The notes below the pieces were generated by a model that made no database searches, was not told the origin of the DNA, and was given only the letters and a program-made list of their open reading frames with translations. Source: Sediminibacterium sp. (lineage in GTDB: Bacteria > Bacteroidota > Bacteroidia > Chitinophagales > Chitinophagaceae). Taken from it: a DNA stretch of 42,306 nucleotides. A program made the position numbers and the translations under genes. Positions 33,500 to 41,135 of the stretch are shown here, piece by piece (position 1 is the first letter of the stretch; every line of letters starts with the position of its first letter). The DNA is taken from positions 1-42,306 of the forward strand of contig JAOASV010000203.1 of NCBI GenBank assembly GCA_030158535.1. The letters run 5' to 3'.

Positions 33500-34156
33500 A
33501 TGAGCAAGAAATTGGCAATTTATCTAGTGTTTTTTACCCTTCTTCTAGCAGGGTTCTATTACTTCTTGTTTCGTGGCACCGATAACTGGAGGCCTAAACT
33601 AACCACCCTTGGTTATGTCAAGCCTTTTATGTTTACCAATCAAAATGGTAAATCTTTTACCAACGAAGATTTAAAAGGAAAGGTAACCGTGGTGCAATAT
33701 TTTTTTACAACCTGCAAAGGCATTTGCCCACGTATGCACGAAAGCATGCGCACCATTTACGAAGCCAACAAATCAAATCCTGATTTCTTAATTGTGGCAC
33801 ACACTTGTAATCCAGAAACCGATTCGGTGGCACGCCTTAAAAAATATGCCGACTCTTTACAAATTGACACTAAAAAATGGGTGTTACTTACCGGAAGAAA
33901 AGATAGTTTGTATCAAATGGCGCGTAGCTCTTATTTATTAGATGATCCAAAAAATAATGTAGAAAAAATTGAAGATCAATTTATTCATACCCAGTTTTTT
34001 GCACTCGTAGACCGTAATGGAAAAGTACGCGGACAAGTATATGATGCGCTCAAGCAAACCGATTTACAACAGCTGCAAATAGACATTAAAAAATTATTGG
34101 CAGAAAGTGTTTCGGGTACATTTGCCAATGGAATATTTACCAACAACCCGCAATAA
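33500..34156 (+). CDS. SCO1/SenC/PrrC-family copper/redox protein
   Basis: 218 residues, one N-terminal membrane anchor (about 5-23), then a thioredoxin fold facing the periplasm. The metal/redox motif is Cys-x3-Cys in TTCKGICPRMHE and the distal His is in DQFIHTQFFALVD. SCO proteins deliver copper to the CuA centre of cytochrome oxidase or act as thiol reductases. The frame is open from 33431, but that would place the start inside the operator; the ATG at 33500 with MSKKLAIYLV directly before the anchor is correct. The Fur-family gene follows after 7 bp, so the two are co-transcribed. Confidence 0.9.
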   Translation: MSKKLAIYLVFFTLLLAGFYYFLFRGTDNWRPKLTTLGYVKPFMFTNQNGKSFTNEDLKGKVTVVQYFFTTCKGICPRMHESMRTIYEANKSNPDFLIVAHTCNPETDSVARLKKYADSLQIDTKKWVLLTGRKDSLYQMARSSYLLDDPKNNVEKIEDQFIHTQFFALVDRNGKVRGQVYDALKQTDLQQLQIDIKKLLAESVSGTFANGIFTNNPQ

Positions 34157-34163
34157 ATACTAG

Positions 34164-34589
34164 GTGGAGCAAAAAATTATTGATCTATTAAAAAGAAGTA
34201 ATTTAAGTATTACGGATAGCAGAAAAAAAATTCTCGAAAGTTTTTTTCAGGAAGATTCTGCGCTCGCACACGCAGATATAGAAAATCATGTAGGTCAAGA
34301 TTTTGACCGCGTTACGATTTATAGAACCCTTCAAACCTTTGTAGACAAAGGGATTATCCATACCATACCCACACCAGACAATGCTGTTTTATATGCACTT
34401 TGCAAAGACAGTTGCAGTGCAGGGCATCACCACGACAATCATGTTCATTTTATTTGTGACAATTGTAATAAAACTTTTTGTTTAGAGCATGTAGTGGTTC
34501 CTGCCGTTCACATGCCGGTTGGTTTTGCTGCTTCACAAATTGATATGGTGGTAAGTGGTATTTGTAATTATTGTAATGCTACAACTTAA
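34164..34589 (+). CDS. Fur-family metal-responsive transcriptional regulator
   Basis: 141 residues. The N-terminal winged helix (about 1-85) carries the DNA-binding segment DFDRVTIYRTLQTFVDKG. The C-terminal dimer/metal domain has a His-rich stretch (HHHDNHVHFICDNC) and a structural zinc site with CDNC and a late CNYC. A second cysteine cluster is CSAG near 90. Length and order fit Fur/Zur/PerR; which metal it senses cannot be read, but the merC-SCO context favours zinc or copper-related stress. Starts at GTG 34164. Its likely target is the palindrome at 33423-33439, giving an autoregulated locus. Confidence 0.9.
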   Translation: MEQKIIDLLKRSNLSITDSRKKILESFFQEDSALAHADIENHVGQDFDRVTIYRTLQTFVDKGIIHTIPTPDNAVLYALCKDSCSAGHHHDNHVHFICDNCNKTFCLEHVVVPAVHMPVGFAASQIDMVVSGICNYCNATT

Positions 34590-34597
34590 ATTTTCCT

Positions 34598-35593
34598 ATG
34601 ATATTTATTACAGGCGCAAGCGGGTTACTCGGATCTTCATTGATAGAAACATTGTTTGAAAAACATACAGGCACCACGCCACTTCAAATTCGTGCACTAT
34701 ACCGAAAGCAAATTCCTGCTATACAATTTGCAGAAAAAGTTGAATGGATCGAAGGAGATGTTCTAGATGTTGTGGTGTTGGAAGAGGCTATGAAAGGTGT
34801 AGAACAAGTATACCACTGCGCGGCTATTGTGTCCTTTCATCCGAAGCTAAAACAGAAGATGCACGCCACCAATATTGATGGCACTGCAAATGTTGTCAAT
34901 GCTTGTATTGATGCCGGCATTAAAAAGTTGTTATTTGTAAGTTCGGTAGCTGCACTGGGTAGAATAAGAGAAGATGGTCCTATCAATGAAACGATGAATT
35001 GGTCTGCAGAAACGAGCAACAGTGAATACGGAAAAACAAAATATTTAGCAGAAATGGAAGTGTGGAGGGGGATTGGAGAAGGCCTAGACGCGGTGATCGT
35101 AAATCCGGTTATTATTTTGGGAAGCGGCAGCTGGCATACCGGGTCAACTAGTATATTTAAATCGGCGTATAACCGTTTTCCTTGGTATACAACAGGTGTG
35201 AGTGGGTTTGTAGACGTAAAAGACGTTTCAAATGCCATGACTCTACTTATGAACAGTGATATTAAGGCACAGCGCTTTATTATTAGTGGCCATAATACCC
35301 CTTACCGCACCATTTTTAATTTAATTGCCGACGCATTTCAAGTACCTCGTCCATCTAAAAAGGTAACGCCCCTCTTAGCTGCCATTGTGTGGAGGATCGA
35401 AGCGGTAAAAACCTTTTTTACAGGTAGTTCCCCACTATTAACCAAAGAAACGACGTTAACGGCTCAGGCTGCTGTTTATTTTGACAATAGTAAACTACTA
35501 AAAGCCTTACCAGATTTTTCGTATACACCACTAGAACAAACCATTACTAGAGTGGCAGAAGAGTTAAGGGTAAAATATAATTTAAAGGGATAG
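34598..35593 (+). CDS. NAD-dependent epimerase/dehydratase (extended SDR)
   Basis: 331 residues. The Rossmann motif TGASGLLGSS (about 5-14) is followed by EGDVLD and the catalytic Tyr-x3-Lys in EYGKTKYLAE. The C-terminal part (about 180-331) is the substrate domain. Relatives include dihydroflavonol-4-reductase-like and sugar epimerase proteins; I cannot fix the substrate. It begins 8 bp after the Fur gene and is probably co-transcribed with it, and is convergent with lpxD. Confidence 0.82.
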   Translation: MIFITGASGLLGSSLIETLFEKHTGTTPLQIRALYRKQIPAIQFAEKVEWIEGDVLDVVVLEEAMKGVEQVYHCAAIVSFHPKLKQKMHATNIDGTANVVNACIDAGIKKLLFVSSVAALGRIREDGPINETMNWSAETSNSEYGKTKYLAEMEVWRGIGEGLDAVIVNPVIILGSGSWHTGSTSIFKSAYNRFPWYTTGVSGFVDVKDVSNAMTLLMNSDIKAQRFIISGHNTPYRTIFNLIADAFQVPRPSKKVTPLLAAIVWRIEAVKTFFTGSSPLLTKETTLTAQAAVYFDNSKLLKALPDFSYTPLEQTITRVAEELRVKYNLKG

Positions 35594-35603
35594 TGAGGAA
35601 GCA

Positions 35604-36548
35604 CTAATCCATTACTTTTTTCCAGAGTTCAGGAATTCTTTTGATCCACACCAGTTCGCGTCTTTTTGCTGATGCTTCTGTGGCAGGAAAGCCCATATAG
35701 GTTTTGCCGCCTTCTAAATTATTGGTAACACCAGCCTGACCTAAAACCACAGCGCCGGCTCCAATTCGAATTGTTTTATTAACACCAACCTGTCCCCACA
35801 GGGTAACGCCGTCTTCCAAAATAGTACCACCTGCAATTCCTACCTGCGCTGCCAGCAAACAATTTTTTCCAATAATGGTATCGTGTCCAATATGTACCTG
35901 GTTATCAATTTTTGTGCCTGCTCCAATTTTTGTGATGGCAGTAACGCCTCTATCAATGGTACAGTTGGCACCAATTTCTACCCCATCTTCAAGTACTACA
36001 GATCCACAACTTTCCATTTTTTTAAACCACTGGTCTCTATTTTTTTTGGTGTTATAATAGAATGCATCGCTACCAATGATGGTGCCTGCTTGTACAATAA
36101 CGTTGTCTCCAATAACGGTGTTATCTAATATGCAAACACCCGGATATATGCTGCAATTTTTTCCAATGCGAACATGGTTACCAATAAAAACCTGCGGCAT
36201 AATATAAGTGCCTTCTCCTATGGAAGCGCTTGCTGCTATAGGTTCTGTCGCTTTTAGCACCGGATTAAAATGATTGACAATGGTTAGATAAGATTCAAAT
36301 GGATCCTTGGTAACGAGTATTGTTTTTCCTTCCGGAACGGTAACTTCTGATGTATTGATGATGATAAAACTAGCTGCGCTATTAAGGCAGGTATCATAAT
36401 ATTTTGGGTGGTCTACAAAGACCAAATCTCCTGGTTCTACTACATGAATTTCATTGATACCATATACGTTTGCATCTGCGTCACCAACAACGCTAGCACC
36501 AATTAATTCCGCTATACGACTCACTAAAACAGGACTTGGAAACTTCAT
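35604..36548 (-). CDS. UDP-3-O-acylglucosamine N-acyltransferase, LpxD-like
   Basis: 314 residues. The N-terminal uridine-binding-like domain (about 1-105, with YGINEIHVVEPGDLVFVDHPKY split here as the recognisable segment around residues 24-45) precedes a left-handed beta-helix of hexapeptide repeats (about 110-290). The catalytic His is in NQVHIGHDTIIG. Family role: adds the second acyl chain to UDP-glucosamine in lipid A synthesis. It is shorter than the E. coli enzyme (about 340) and lacks the C-terminal helical extension; Bacteroidota often carry a second LpxD paralogue of this length, so it may not be the main LpxD. Confidence 0.85.
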   Translation of the reverse strand: MKFPSPVLVSRIAELIGASVVGDADANVYGINEIHVVEPGDLVFVDHPKYYDTCLNSAASFIIINTSEVTVPEGKTILVTKDPFESYLTIVNHFNPVLKATEPIAASASIGEGTYIMPQVFIGNHVRIGKNCSIYPGVCILDNTVIGDNVIVQAGTIIGSDAFYYNTKKNRDQWFKKMESCGSVVLEDGVEIGANCTIDRGVTAITKIGAGTKIDNQVHIGHDTIIGKNCLLAAQVGIAGGTILEDGVTLWGQVGVNKTIRIGAGAVVLGQAGVTNNLEGGKTYMGFPATEASAKRRELVWIKRIPELWKKVMD

Positions 36549-36720
36549 ACTAAACCGTTTGATTGATGTAAAGGTAATACTCCATGCGCATAAGCATTAA
36601 GTGCTCATCTTCATTTTACGAGTGGTGATTTGATGTAGTATACCCATTTGATTCTAAAATGTTAATAAAATTGTTTACAAATAATATTGAATCATCTAAA
36701 AGTATTTTTAATATTGTGGT

Positions 36721-36738
36721 AGGGAAATTTATTTCCCT
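36721..36738. repeat. 18-bp palindrome upstream of the pseudouridine synthase gene
   Basis: AGGGAAAT-TT-ATTTCCCT, perfect 8-bp arms, in the 248-bp gap between lpxD-like and rluE-like genes. Could be an operator or, in RNA, a hairpin; it precedes a second, terminator-like hairpin. Confidence 0.5.
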
Positions 36739-36762
36739 GTACTTACTAACCCATCCATATAT

Positions 36763-36786
36763 AAAGTCTCGCTTCTGCGAGACTTT
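36763..36786 (+). terminator. Terminator-like hairpin 10 bp before the rluE-like start codon
   Basis: AAAGTCTCGC-TTCT-GCGAGACTTT, a 10-bp perfect stem with a tetraloop, followed by TGTTTTC. It lies in the leader of the rluE-like gene (ATG 36797), so it may be an attenuator; otherwise it is simply a 5' stem-loop. Confidence 0.55.
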
Positions 36787-36796
36787 TGTTTTCTAC

Positions 36797-37378
36797 ATGA
36801 ATCAGTACTTTATTATCTACAAACCCTACCTTGTTGCTTCTCAGTTTTCGCCCATCGAAAACAAAGAAACCCTGGCTAATTACTTTGACGTACCAAAGGA
36901 TGTATACCCTGTTGGTAGGCTTGATGCAGATAGTGAAGGCTTACTTATTTTAACAAACGACACTTCTTTAAACCATAAATTATTGCATCCCAGTTTTGCG
37001 CATCAGCGTACCTATTATGCGCAAGTGGATGGCGCCATTACCAAAGAAGCGGTTCAAAAGTTAGAGGCAGGTGTAACCATTCAGGTAGATGGAAAACCGT
37101 ATCTCACGAAACCTGCAAGAGCTGCTATTTTTGAAATTGATCCGGTGGTTCCTCCCAGAAATCCACCTATCAGATTTAGAAAAGAAATTCCGGCGCCATG
37201 GATTCATTTGTCTTTAACGGAAGGAAAAAACAGACAAGTACGTAAAATGACGGCTGCCGTTGGCTTTCCTACCCTAAGGCTGATACGCTATAGCATTGGA
37301 AAGCTTTCTATTGCGGGCATGCAGCCTGGCGATATGATTGAAATGGGTCAGAAAGAAATGATGTATCAGATACTATAA
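36797..37378 (+). CDS. rRNA large subunit pseudouridine synthase E-like
   Basis: 193 residues from the ATG at 36797 (MNQYFIIYKPYLVASQFSP), no S4 domain. The catalytic Asp is in PVGRLDADSEGLLILTND, and the later motifs RTYYAQVDG, PPIRFRK and LTEGKNRQVRKMTAAVG are diagnostic of the RluE/RsuA group, which converts specific rRNA uridines to pseudouridine. Length fits RluE. The frame extends upstream to 36659, but this leader contains two hairpins and no family-like sequence, so the internal ATG is preferred. Confidence 0.88.
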   Translation: MNQYFIIYKPYLVASQFSPIENKETLANYFDVPKDVYPVGRLDADSEGLLILTNDTSLNHKLLHPSFAHQRTYYAQVDGAITKEAVQKLEAGVTIQVDGKPYLTKPARAAIFEIDPVVPPRNPPIRFRKEIPAPWIHLSLTEGKNRQVRKMTAAVGFPTLRLIRYSIGKLSIAGMQPGDMIEMGQKEMMYQIL

Positions 37379-37399
37379 TAAAGCTGCGCTTTAGTTCTT

Positions 37400-37430
37400 T
37401 TTGGGAAACGAGCCGCATGTCTTAATTTCG
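37400..37430 (+). promoter_or_regulatory. Promoter of lysS
   Basis: TTTG (37400-37403) and TAATTTCG (37423-37430, seven of eight to TAnnTTTG) are 19 bp apart. The start codon is 61 bp downstream of the -7 box, a longer leader than for most genes here. Confidence 0.5.
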
Positions 37431-37491
37431 CAGCGCGCATGAATAGATTTGATAGTAAGGAATCTACTGCGCCATTAAATTCTTATAAAAT

Positions 37492-39018
37492 ATGAGTCAG
37501 CCACATTTAAGTGAACAAGAAATCATTCGTAGAGAAAAATTACAAGCGATGCAAAGCGCAGGTGTGGATGCATTTCCTGCAGCGCTATATCCAGTAACGC
37601 ATTACTCTACAGATATTAAAGAAGGATTTACCGAAGAAACGGCAGCTAATTATGCAGCTGTTTGTTTGGCTGGACGTATCATGAGTATCAATGATAAGGG
37701 TAAAGTATTTTTTATAAAAATTCAGGATACCAAAGGCATAATTCAACTTTATGTAAAAAGAGACAATATTTGCCCAGGCGAAGACTTTAGTTTTTGGGAC
37801 AATGTTGTAAAGCATGGCCTAGACTTAGGCGATATTATTGGCGTAACTGGTTATGCATTTATTACCAAAACAGGCGAGACCTCTATTCACGCAGATAGCC
37901 TAACCCTTCTTACAAAATCATTAAAACCATTACCTGTTGTTAAACGTGATGATGAGGGTAATGTATTTGATGCAGTAACAGATCCGGAGTTTAGATACCG
38001 TCAACGTTACGCCGATTTAATTATCAATCCGGATGTAAAAGATACGTTTGTAAAAAGAACAAAACTAATCAATACCATTCGTGAATTTTTAAATGCACAA
38101 GGTGCGTTAGAGGTTGATACGCCTGTGTTACAGGCTATTCCGGGTGGTGCGGCAGCGCGTCCATTTGCAACACACCACAATGCACTAGACGTTCCTTTTT
38201 ATTTGCGTATTGCCAATGAGCTGTATTTAAAAAGACTCATTGTTGGTGGATTTGATTGGGTATATGAGTTTAGTAGAAATTTTAGAAACGAGGGAATGGA
38301 TAGAACCCATAATCCAGAATTTACGGTGCTAGAATGGTACACCGCTTACAAAGATTATTTCTGGATGATGGAAACCACCGAGCAATTATTTGAAAAAATT
38401 GCTTTGGCTTTACATGGTACTACTGTTGTTACAGTAGGCGACAAAACCATTGATTTTAAAGCACCCTTTAAGCGCATTAGTATTCATGATGCCATTAAAG
38501 AAAATACAGGTATCGATGTAAGCGGCCTAGACGAAGAAGGATTAAGAGGCGTGTGCAAACAATTACATATTGATGTACCTACCAATATTGGAAAAGGTAA
38601 GCTTATTGATGAGCTTTTTGGTGCGACATCGGAACACACTTTTATTCAGCCTACATTTATAATTGACTATCCGGTAGAAATGAGTCCTTTAACCAAAAAG
38701 CACCGTTCTAAGCCCGGACTTGTAGAGCGTTTTGAGCTCATGGTGAATGGTAAGGAAATTGCCAACGCGTATTCTGAATTAAATGACCCTATCGATCAGC
38801 GCGAACGTTTTGAAGAACAAATGAAATTGATGGAGCGTGGTGATGATGAAGCGATGTTTATAGACCACGACTTTTTACGTGCACTAGAGTATGGAATGCC
38901 ACCTACTGCAGGTATTGGTATTGGGATAGACCGTTTGTGTATGATGATGACCAACCAGCCTTCTATTCAGGATGTGTTGTTGTTCCCTCAAATGCGCCCC
39001 GAAAATCCAGCCAACTAA
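37492..39018 (+). CDS. lysS: Lysyl-tRNA synthetase, class II
   Basis: 508 residues. The N-terminal OB-fold anticodon domain (about 50-150, GRIMSINDKGKVFFIKIQD) is followed by the class II core: motif 2 FRNEGMDRTHNPEFTVLEWY and motif 3 GIGIGIDRLCMM. The segment NPEFTVLEWY and AAARPF are LysS signatures. Charges tRNA-Lys. Its own promoter precedes it. Convergent with the SDR gene; the 13 bp between the stops contain no clear terminator. Confidence 0.97.
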   Translation: MSQPHLSEQEIIRREKLQAMQSAGVDAFPAALYPVTHYSTDIKEGFTEETAANYAAVCLAGRIMSINDKGKVFFIKIQDTKGIIQLYVKRDNICPGEDFSFWDNVVKHGLDLGDIIGVTGYAFITKTGETSIHADSLTLLTKSLKPLPVVKRDDEGNVFDAVTDPEFRYRQRYADLIINPDVKDTFVKRTKLINTIREFLNAQGALEVDTPVLQAIPGGAAARPFATHHNALDVPFYLRIANELYLKRLIVGGFDWVYEFSRNFRNEGMDRTHNPEFTVLEWYTAYKDYFWMMETTEQLFEKIALALHGTTVVTVGDKTIDFKAPFKRISIHDAIKENTGIDVSGLDEEGLRGVCKQLHIDVPTNIGKGKLIDELFGATSEHTFIQPTFIIDYPVEMSPLTKKHRSKPGLVERFELMVNGKEIANAYSELNDPIDQRERFEEQMKLMERGDDEAMFIDHDFLRALEYGMPPTAGIGIGIDRLCMMMTNQPSIQDVLLFPQMRPENPAN

Positions 39019-39031
39019 AAACAGCTAAGCT

Positions 39032-39850
39032 TTATACAAAGAGGTCGTTGAATAATTGCCCTCCAGGCACTACGGCGTAGTGGTCTAAATTTGTGATGCC
39101 TTCTTTGGCAAGCACTTCTTCGTCGGTAAAAGTATTGCCTGTGCAATCACTTGCTTTTTGCTTTAAAATATAGTACGCCGCGTCGGCTATAATGTCTGTG
39201 GTTCGGCTCATGTTGGCAAGCGCCTGACCACCTAGTAAATTGCGAACGGCAGCAGTATCAATGGTTGTTTTTGGCCAAATGGCATTGGATGCAATACCAT
39301 CAGCTTTAAACTCTTGTGACCAACCTAATGCAAGCATACTCATGTTATACTTGCTAATGGTATAGGCTACGTGTGGCCCCAGCCATCTTGGATCCATGTT
39401 AATAGGTGGCGAAAGAGTAAGTATATGTGGGTTGTTTCCTTTTTTTAAATAAGGCAACGCATGTTTCACTACTAAAAAAGTACCGCGCACATTAATGCTG
39501 TGTATAAGATCAAACTTCTTGCTTTCTGTTTGTTCGGTTCCTGTTAATTGAATAGCAGAAGCGTTGTTAATCACTACATCGATGCCACCAAATGTTTCTA
39601 CCGCTTTTGCAATCGCGGCCTGTATTTGATCTTCAAATCTAATATCTACTTGTACTGCCAAACACTTACCACCAGCAGCTTCTACCTCGGCAGCAGCGGT
39701 ATAAATAGTACCACCAAGACGTGGATCTTCGGTAACACTTTTTGCAGCAATAATAATATTTGCGCCTTCTTTAGCAAGCTTAATGGCAATGGCTTTTCCA
39801 ATACCTCTAGTGGCACCAGTAATGAGTACCGTTCTATTTTTAAATGGCAT
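39032..39850 (-). CDS. SDR family oxidoreductase, HSDL2-like
   Basis: 272 residues. Cofactor site TGATRGIGKAIAIKLA (about 11-26), NNASAI block, catalytic Tyr-x3-Lys in YTISKYNMS, and the segment HILTLSPPINMDPRW followed by IWPKTTIDTAA. These last two closely resemble human hydroxysteroid dehydrogenase-like 2, so it belongs to the HSDL2/short-chain clade associated with lipid or isoprenoid catabolism, without the SCP2 domain. Located 10 bp downstream of gmk, probably co-transcribed. Confidence 0.82.
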   Translation of the reverse strand: MPFKNRTVLITGATRGIGKAIAIKLAKEGANIIIAAKSVTEDPRLGGTIYTAAAEVEAAGGKCLAVQVDIRFEDQIQAAIAKAVETFGGIDVVINNASAIQLTGTEQTESKKFDLIHSINVRGTFLVVKHALPYLKKGNNPHILTLSPPINMDPRWLGPHVAYTISKYNMSMLALGWSQEFKADGIASNAIWPKTTIDTAAVRNLLGGQALANMSRTTDIIADAAYYILKQKASDCTGNTFTDEEVLAKEGITNLDHYAVVPGGQLFNDLFV

Positions 39851-39860
39851 ACGTACTGTT

Positions 39861-40439
39861 TTATTTCCAGCCTAAAAACTGGGTAATTAAATTTTCTGTT
39901 TCGGCACAAGCTGTTGCTAAATCATCATTAACAACACAGTGGTTAAACTGATGGCTAAATGAAATTTCGTAACTCGCTTTGTTAAGTCTAGTGGCTAAAC
40001 TCTCAGGCGTTTCTGTGCCTCTTAAAGATAATCTTTTTTGAAGGGCTTCGATACTTGGCGGTAAAATAAAAAGCGACAAACTATTATGCGCAAACTCTTG
40101 CTGCACGTGCACTGCGCCTTGTACGTCAATATCGAGCATCGGAATTTTTCCTAAACTCCAAATGCGGTCAAGCTCCGATTTTAAAGTGCCATAATAACTT
40201 CCCTCATACACCATTTCCCATTCTATAAATGCGTCTTCATCAATTTTTTGTTTGAATTCATCAACACTCATAAAATGATAGTCGATACCATTTACTTCCT
40301 GTCCGCGTGGTGCTCTGGTAGCCGCCGATATAGAAAAAGAAAGTGCCGGATATTTATCTAGTAAATACCTTGTAATGGATGTCTTACCCGCGCCGGAAGG
40401 CGCGGTAAGGATAATTAATTTTTGCAAACCTTTTTCCAT
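39861..40439 (-). CDS. gmk: Guanylate kinase
   Basis: 192 residues. P-loop TAPSGAGKTSITRYL (about 12-26), GMP-binding segment with TRAPRGQEVNGIDYHF, EWEMVYEGSYYGT, and IDVQGAVHVQQ. Phosphorylates GMP to GDP. Length is normal for bacterial Gmk. First gene of a unit with the HSDL2-like SDR 10 bp downstream. Confidence 0.95.
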   Translation of the reverse strand: MEKGLQKLIILTAPSGAGKTSITRYLLDKYPALSFSISAATRAPRGQEVNGIDYHFMSVDEFKQKIDEDAFIEWEMVYEGSYYGTLKSELDRIWSLGKIPMLDIDVQGAVHVQQEFAHNSLSLFILPPSIEALQKRLSLRGTETPESLATRLNKASYEISFSHQFNHCVVNDDLATACAETENLITQFLGWK

Positions 40440-40498
40440 GATTACAAAGAAACGCTTTTTAGTAATAATGCTATCTGATCCCGGCTAATTAATAGGCT

Positions 40499-41083
40499 CT
40501 ATCTGATCCAACTGGTCTTTTCTGCGGCGGCCCCATTTCTTTTGCCTTCCGCTTTTGGCGCATCCGAATAGCCTAGATATAATAGCCCCATCACCACATC
40601 ATCTTCTGCAAGGCCCCAAAAACTTTTGAGTGCTGGATGGTGTGTCATACCGCCTGTGCTCCAAAGAGCACTGATACCAAGGGCTTCGGCGCCAAGTAGT
40701 ATGTTTTGCATGGCCGCGGCGGTAGCCGCGATTTCCTCTACCAATGGTATTTTTGCAGGGACCTGCCTTTGCATATACACGCCTATAATATGGGAAGTTT
40801 GGCTCCCCAATTGTTGCAGGTTTTCGAATTTAGCAGTGGTAAACAGTTCGGGATCTGTGTTTGTTTTATAGAGCGCCGCGTGGGCTTCACAAAATGTTGC
40901 TACGCCATTACCCGCGTATACTTTAAATCGCCATGGTTCAGTCCTGCCATGTGTAGGCGCCCAGTGTGCGAGGTTTAATAAATTCGTGATGATTTCGTCT
41001 TCAATTTTTGCGCCATTAAATGAAGCAGGCTTACTTGATCTTCTCGATAAAATAATTTCAGAAAGGGTATTGATTTTTTCCAT
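40499..41083 (-). CDS. Nitroreductase-family FMN oxidoreductase
   Basis: 194 residues. The start (IILSRRSSKPASFNG) matches the R-R-S FMN-binding block of nitroreductases, and later GISALWSTGG and MGLLYLGYSD are typical of the YdjA/BluB-like subgroup of single-domain members. FMN-dependent NAD(P)H oxidoreductase; substrate unknown. 59 bp upstream of gmk on the same strand, so it may be co-transcribed. Divergent from the sialidase gene. Confidence 0.87.
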   Translation of the reverse strand: MEKINTLSEIILSRRSSKPASFNGAKIEDEIITNLLNLAHWAPTHGRTEPWRFKVYAGNGVATFCEAHAALYKTNTDPELFTTAKFENLQQLGSQTSHIIGVYMQRQVPAKIPLVEEIAATAAAMQNILLGAEALGISALWSTGGMTHHPALKSFWGLAEDDVVMGLLYLGYSDAPKAEGKRNGAAAEKTSWIR

Positions 41084-41087
41084 GCTG

Positions 41088-41115
41088 TAAATGTAAGTGC
41101 GTTATCTTATATTTA
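41088..41115. promoter_or_regulatory. Divergent -7 boxes between nitroreductase and sialidase genes
   Basis: TACATTTA on the minus strand (41088-41095) ends 4 nt before the nitroreductase ATG; TATATTTA on the plus strand (41108-41115) ends 20 nt before the sialidase ATG. Each matches TAnnTTTG at seven of eight positions. No clear -33 elements. Confidence 0.35.
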
Positions 41116-41135
41116 TAACACCATAAATTATAGTT

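Noticed and set aside
36659..36796. Upstream extension of the rluE-like gene
   Set aside because: Contains two strong hairpins and no family sequence; the ATG at 36797 gives the normal RluE start and length.
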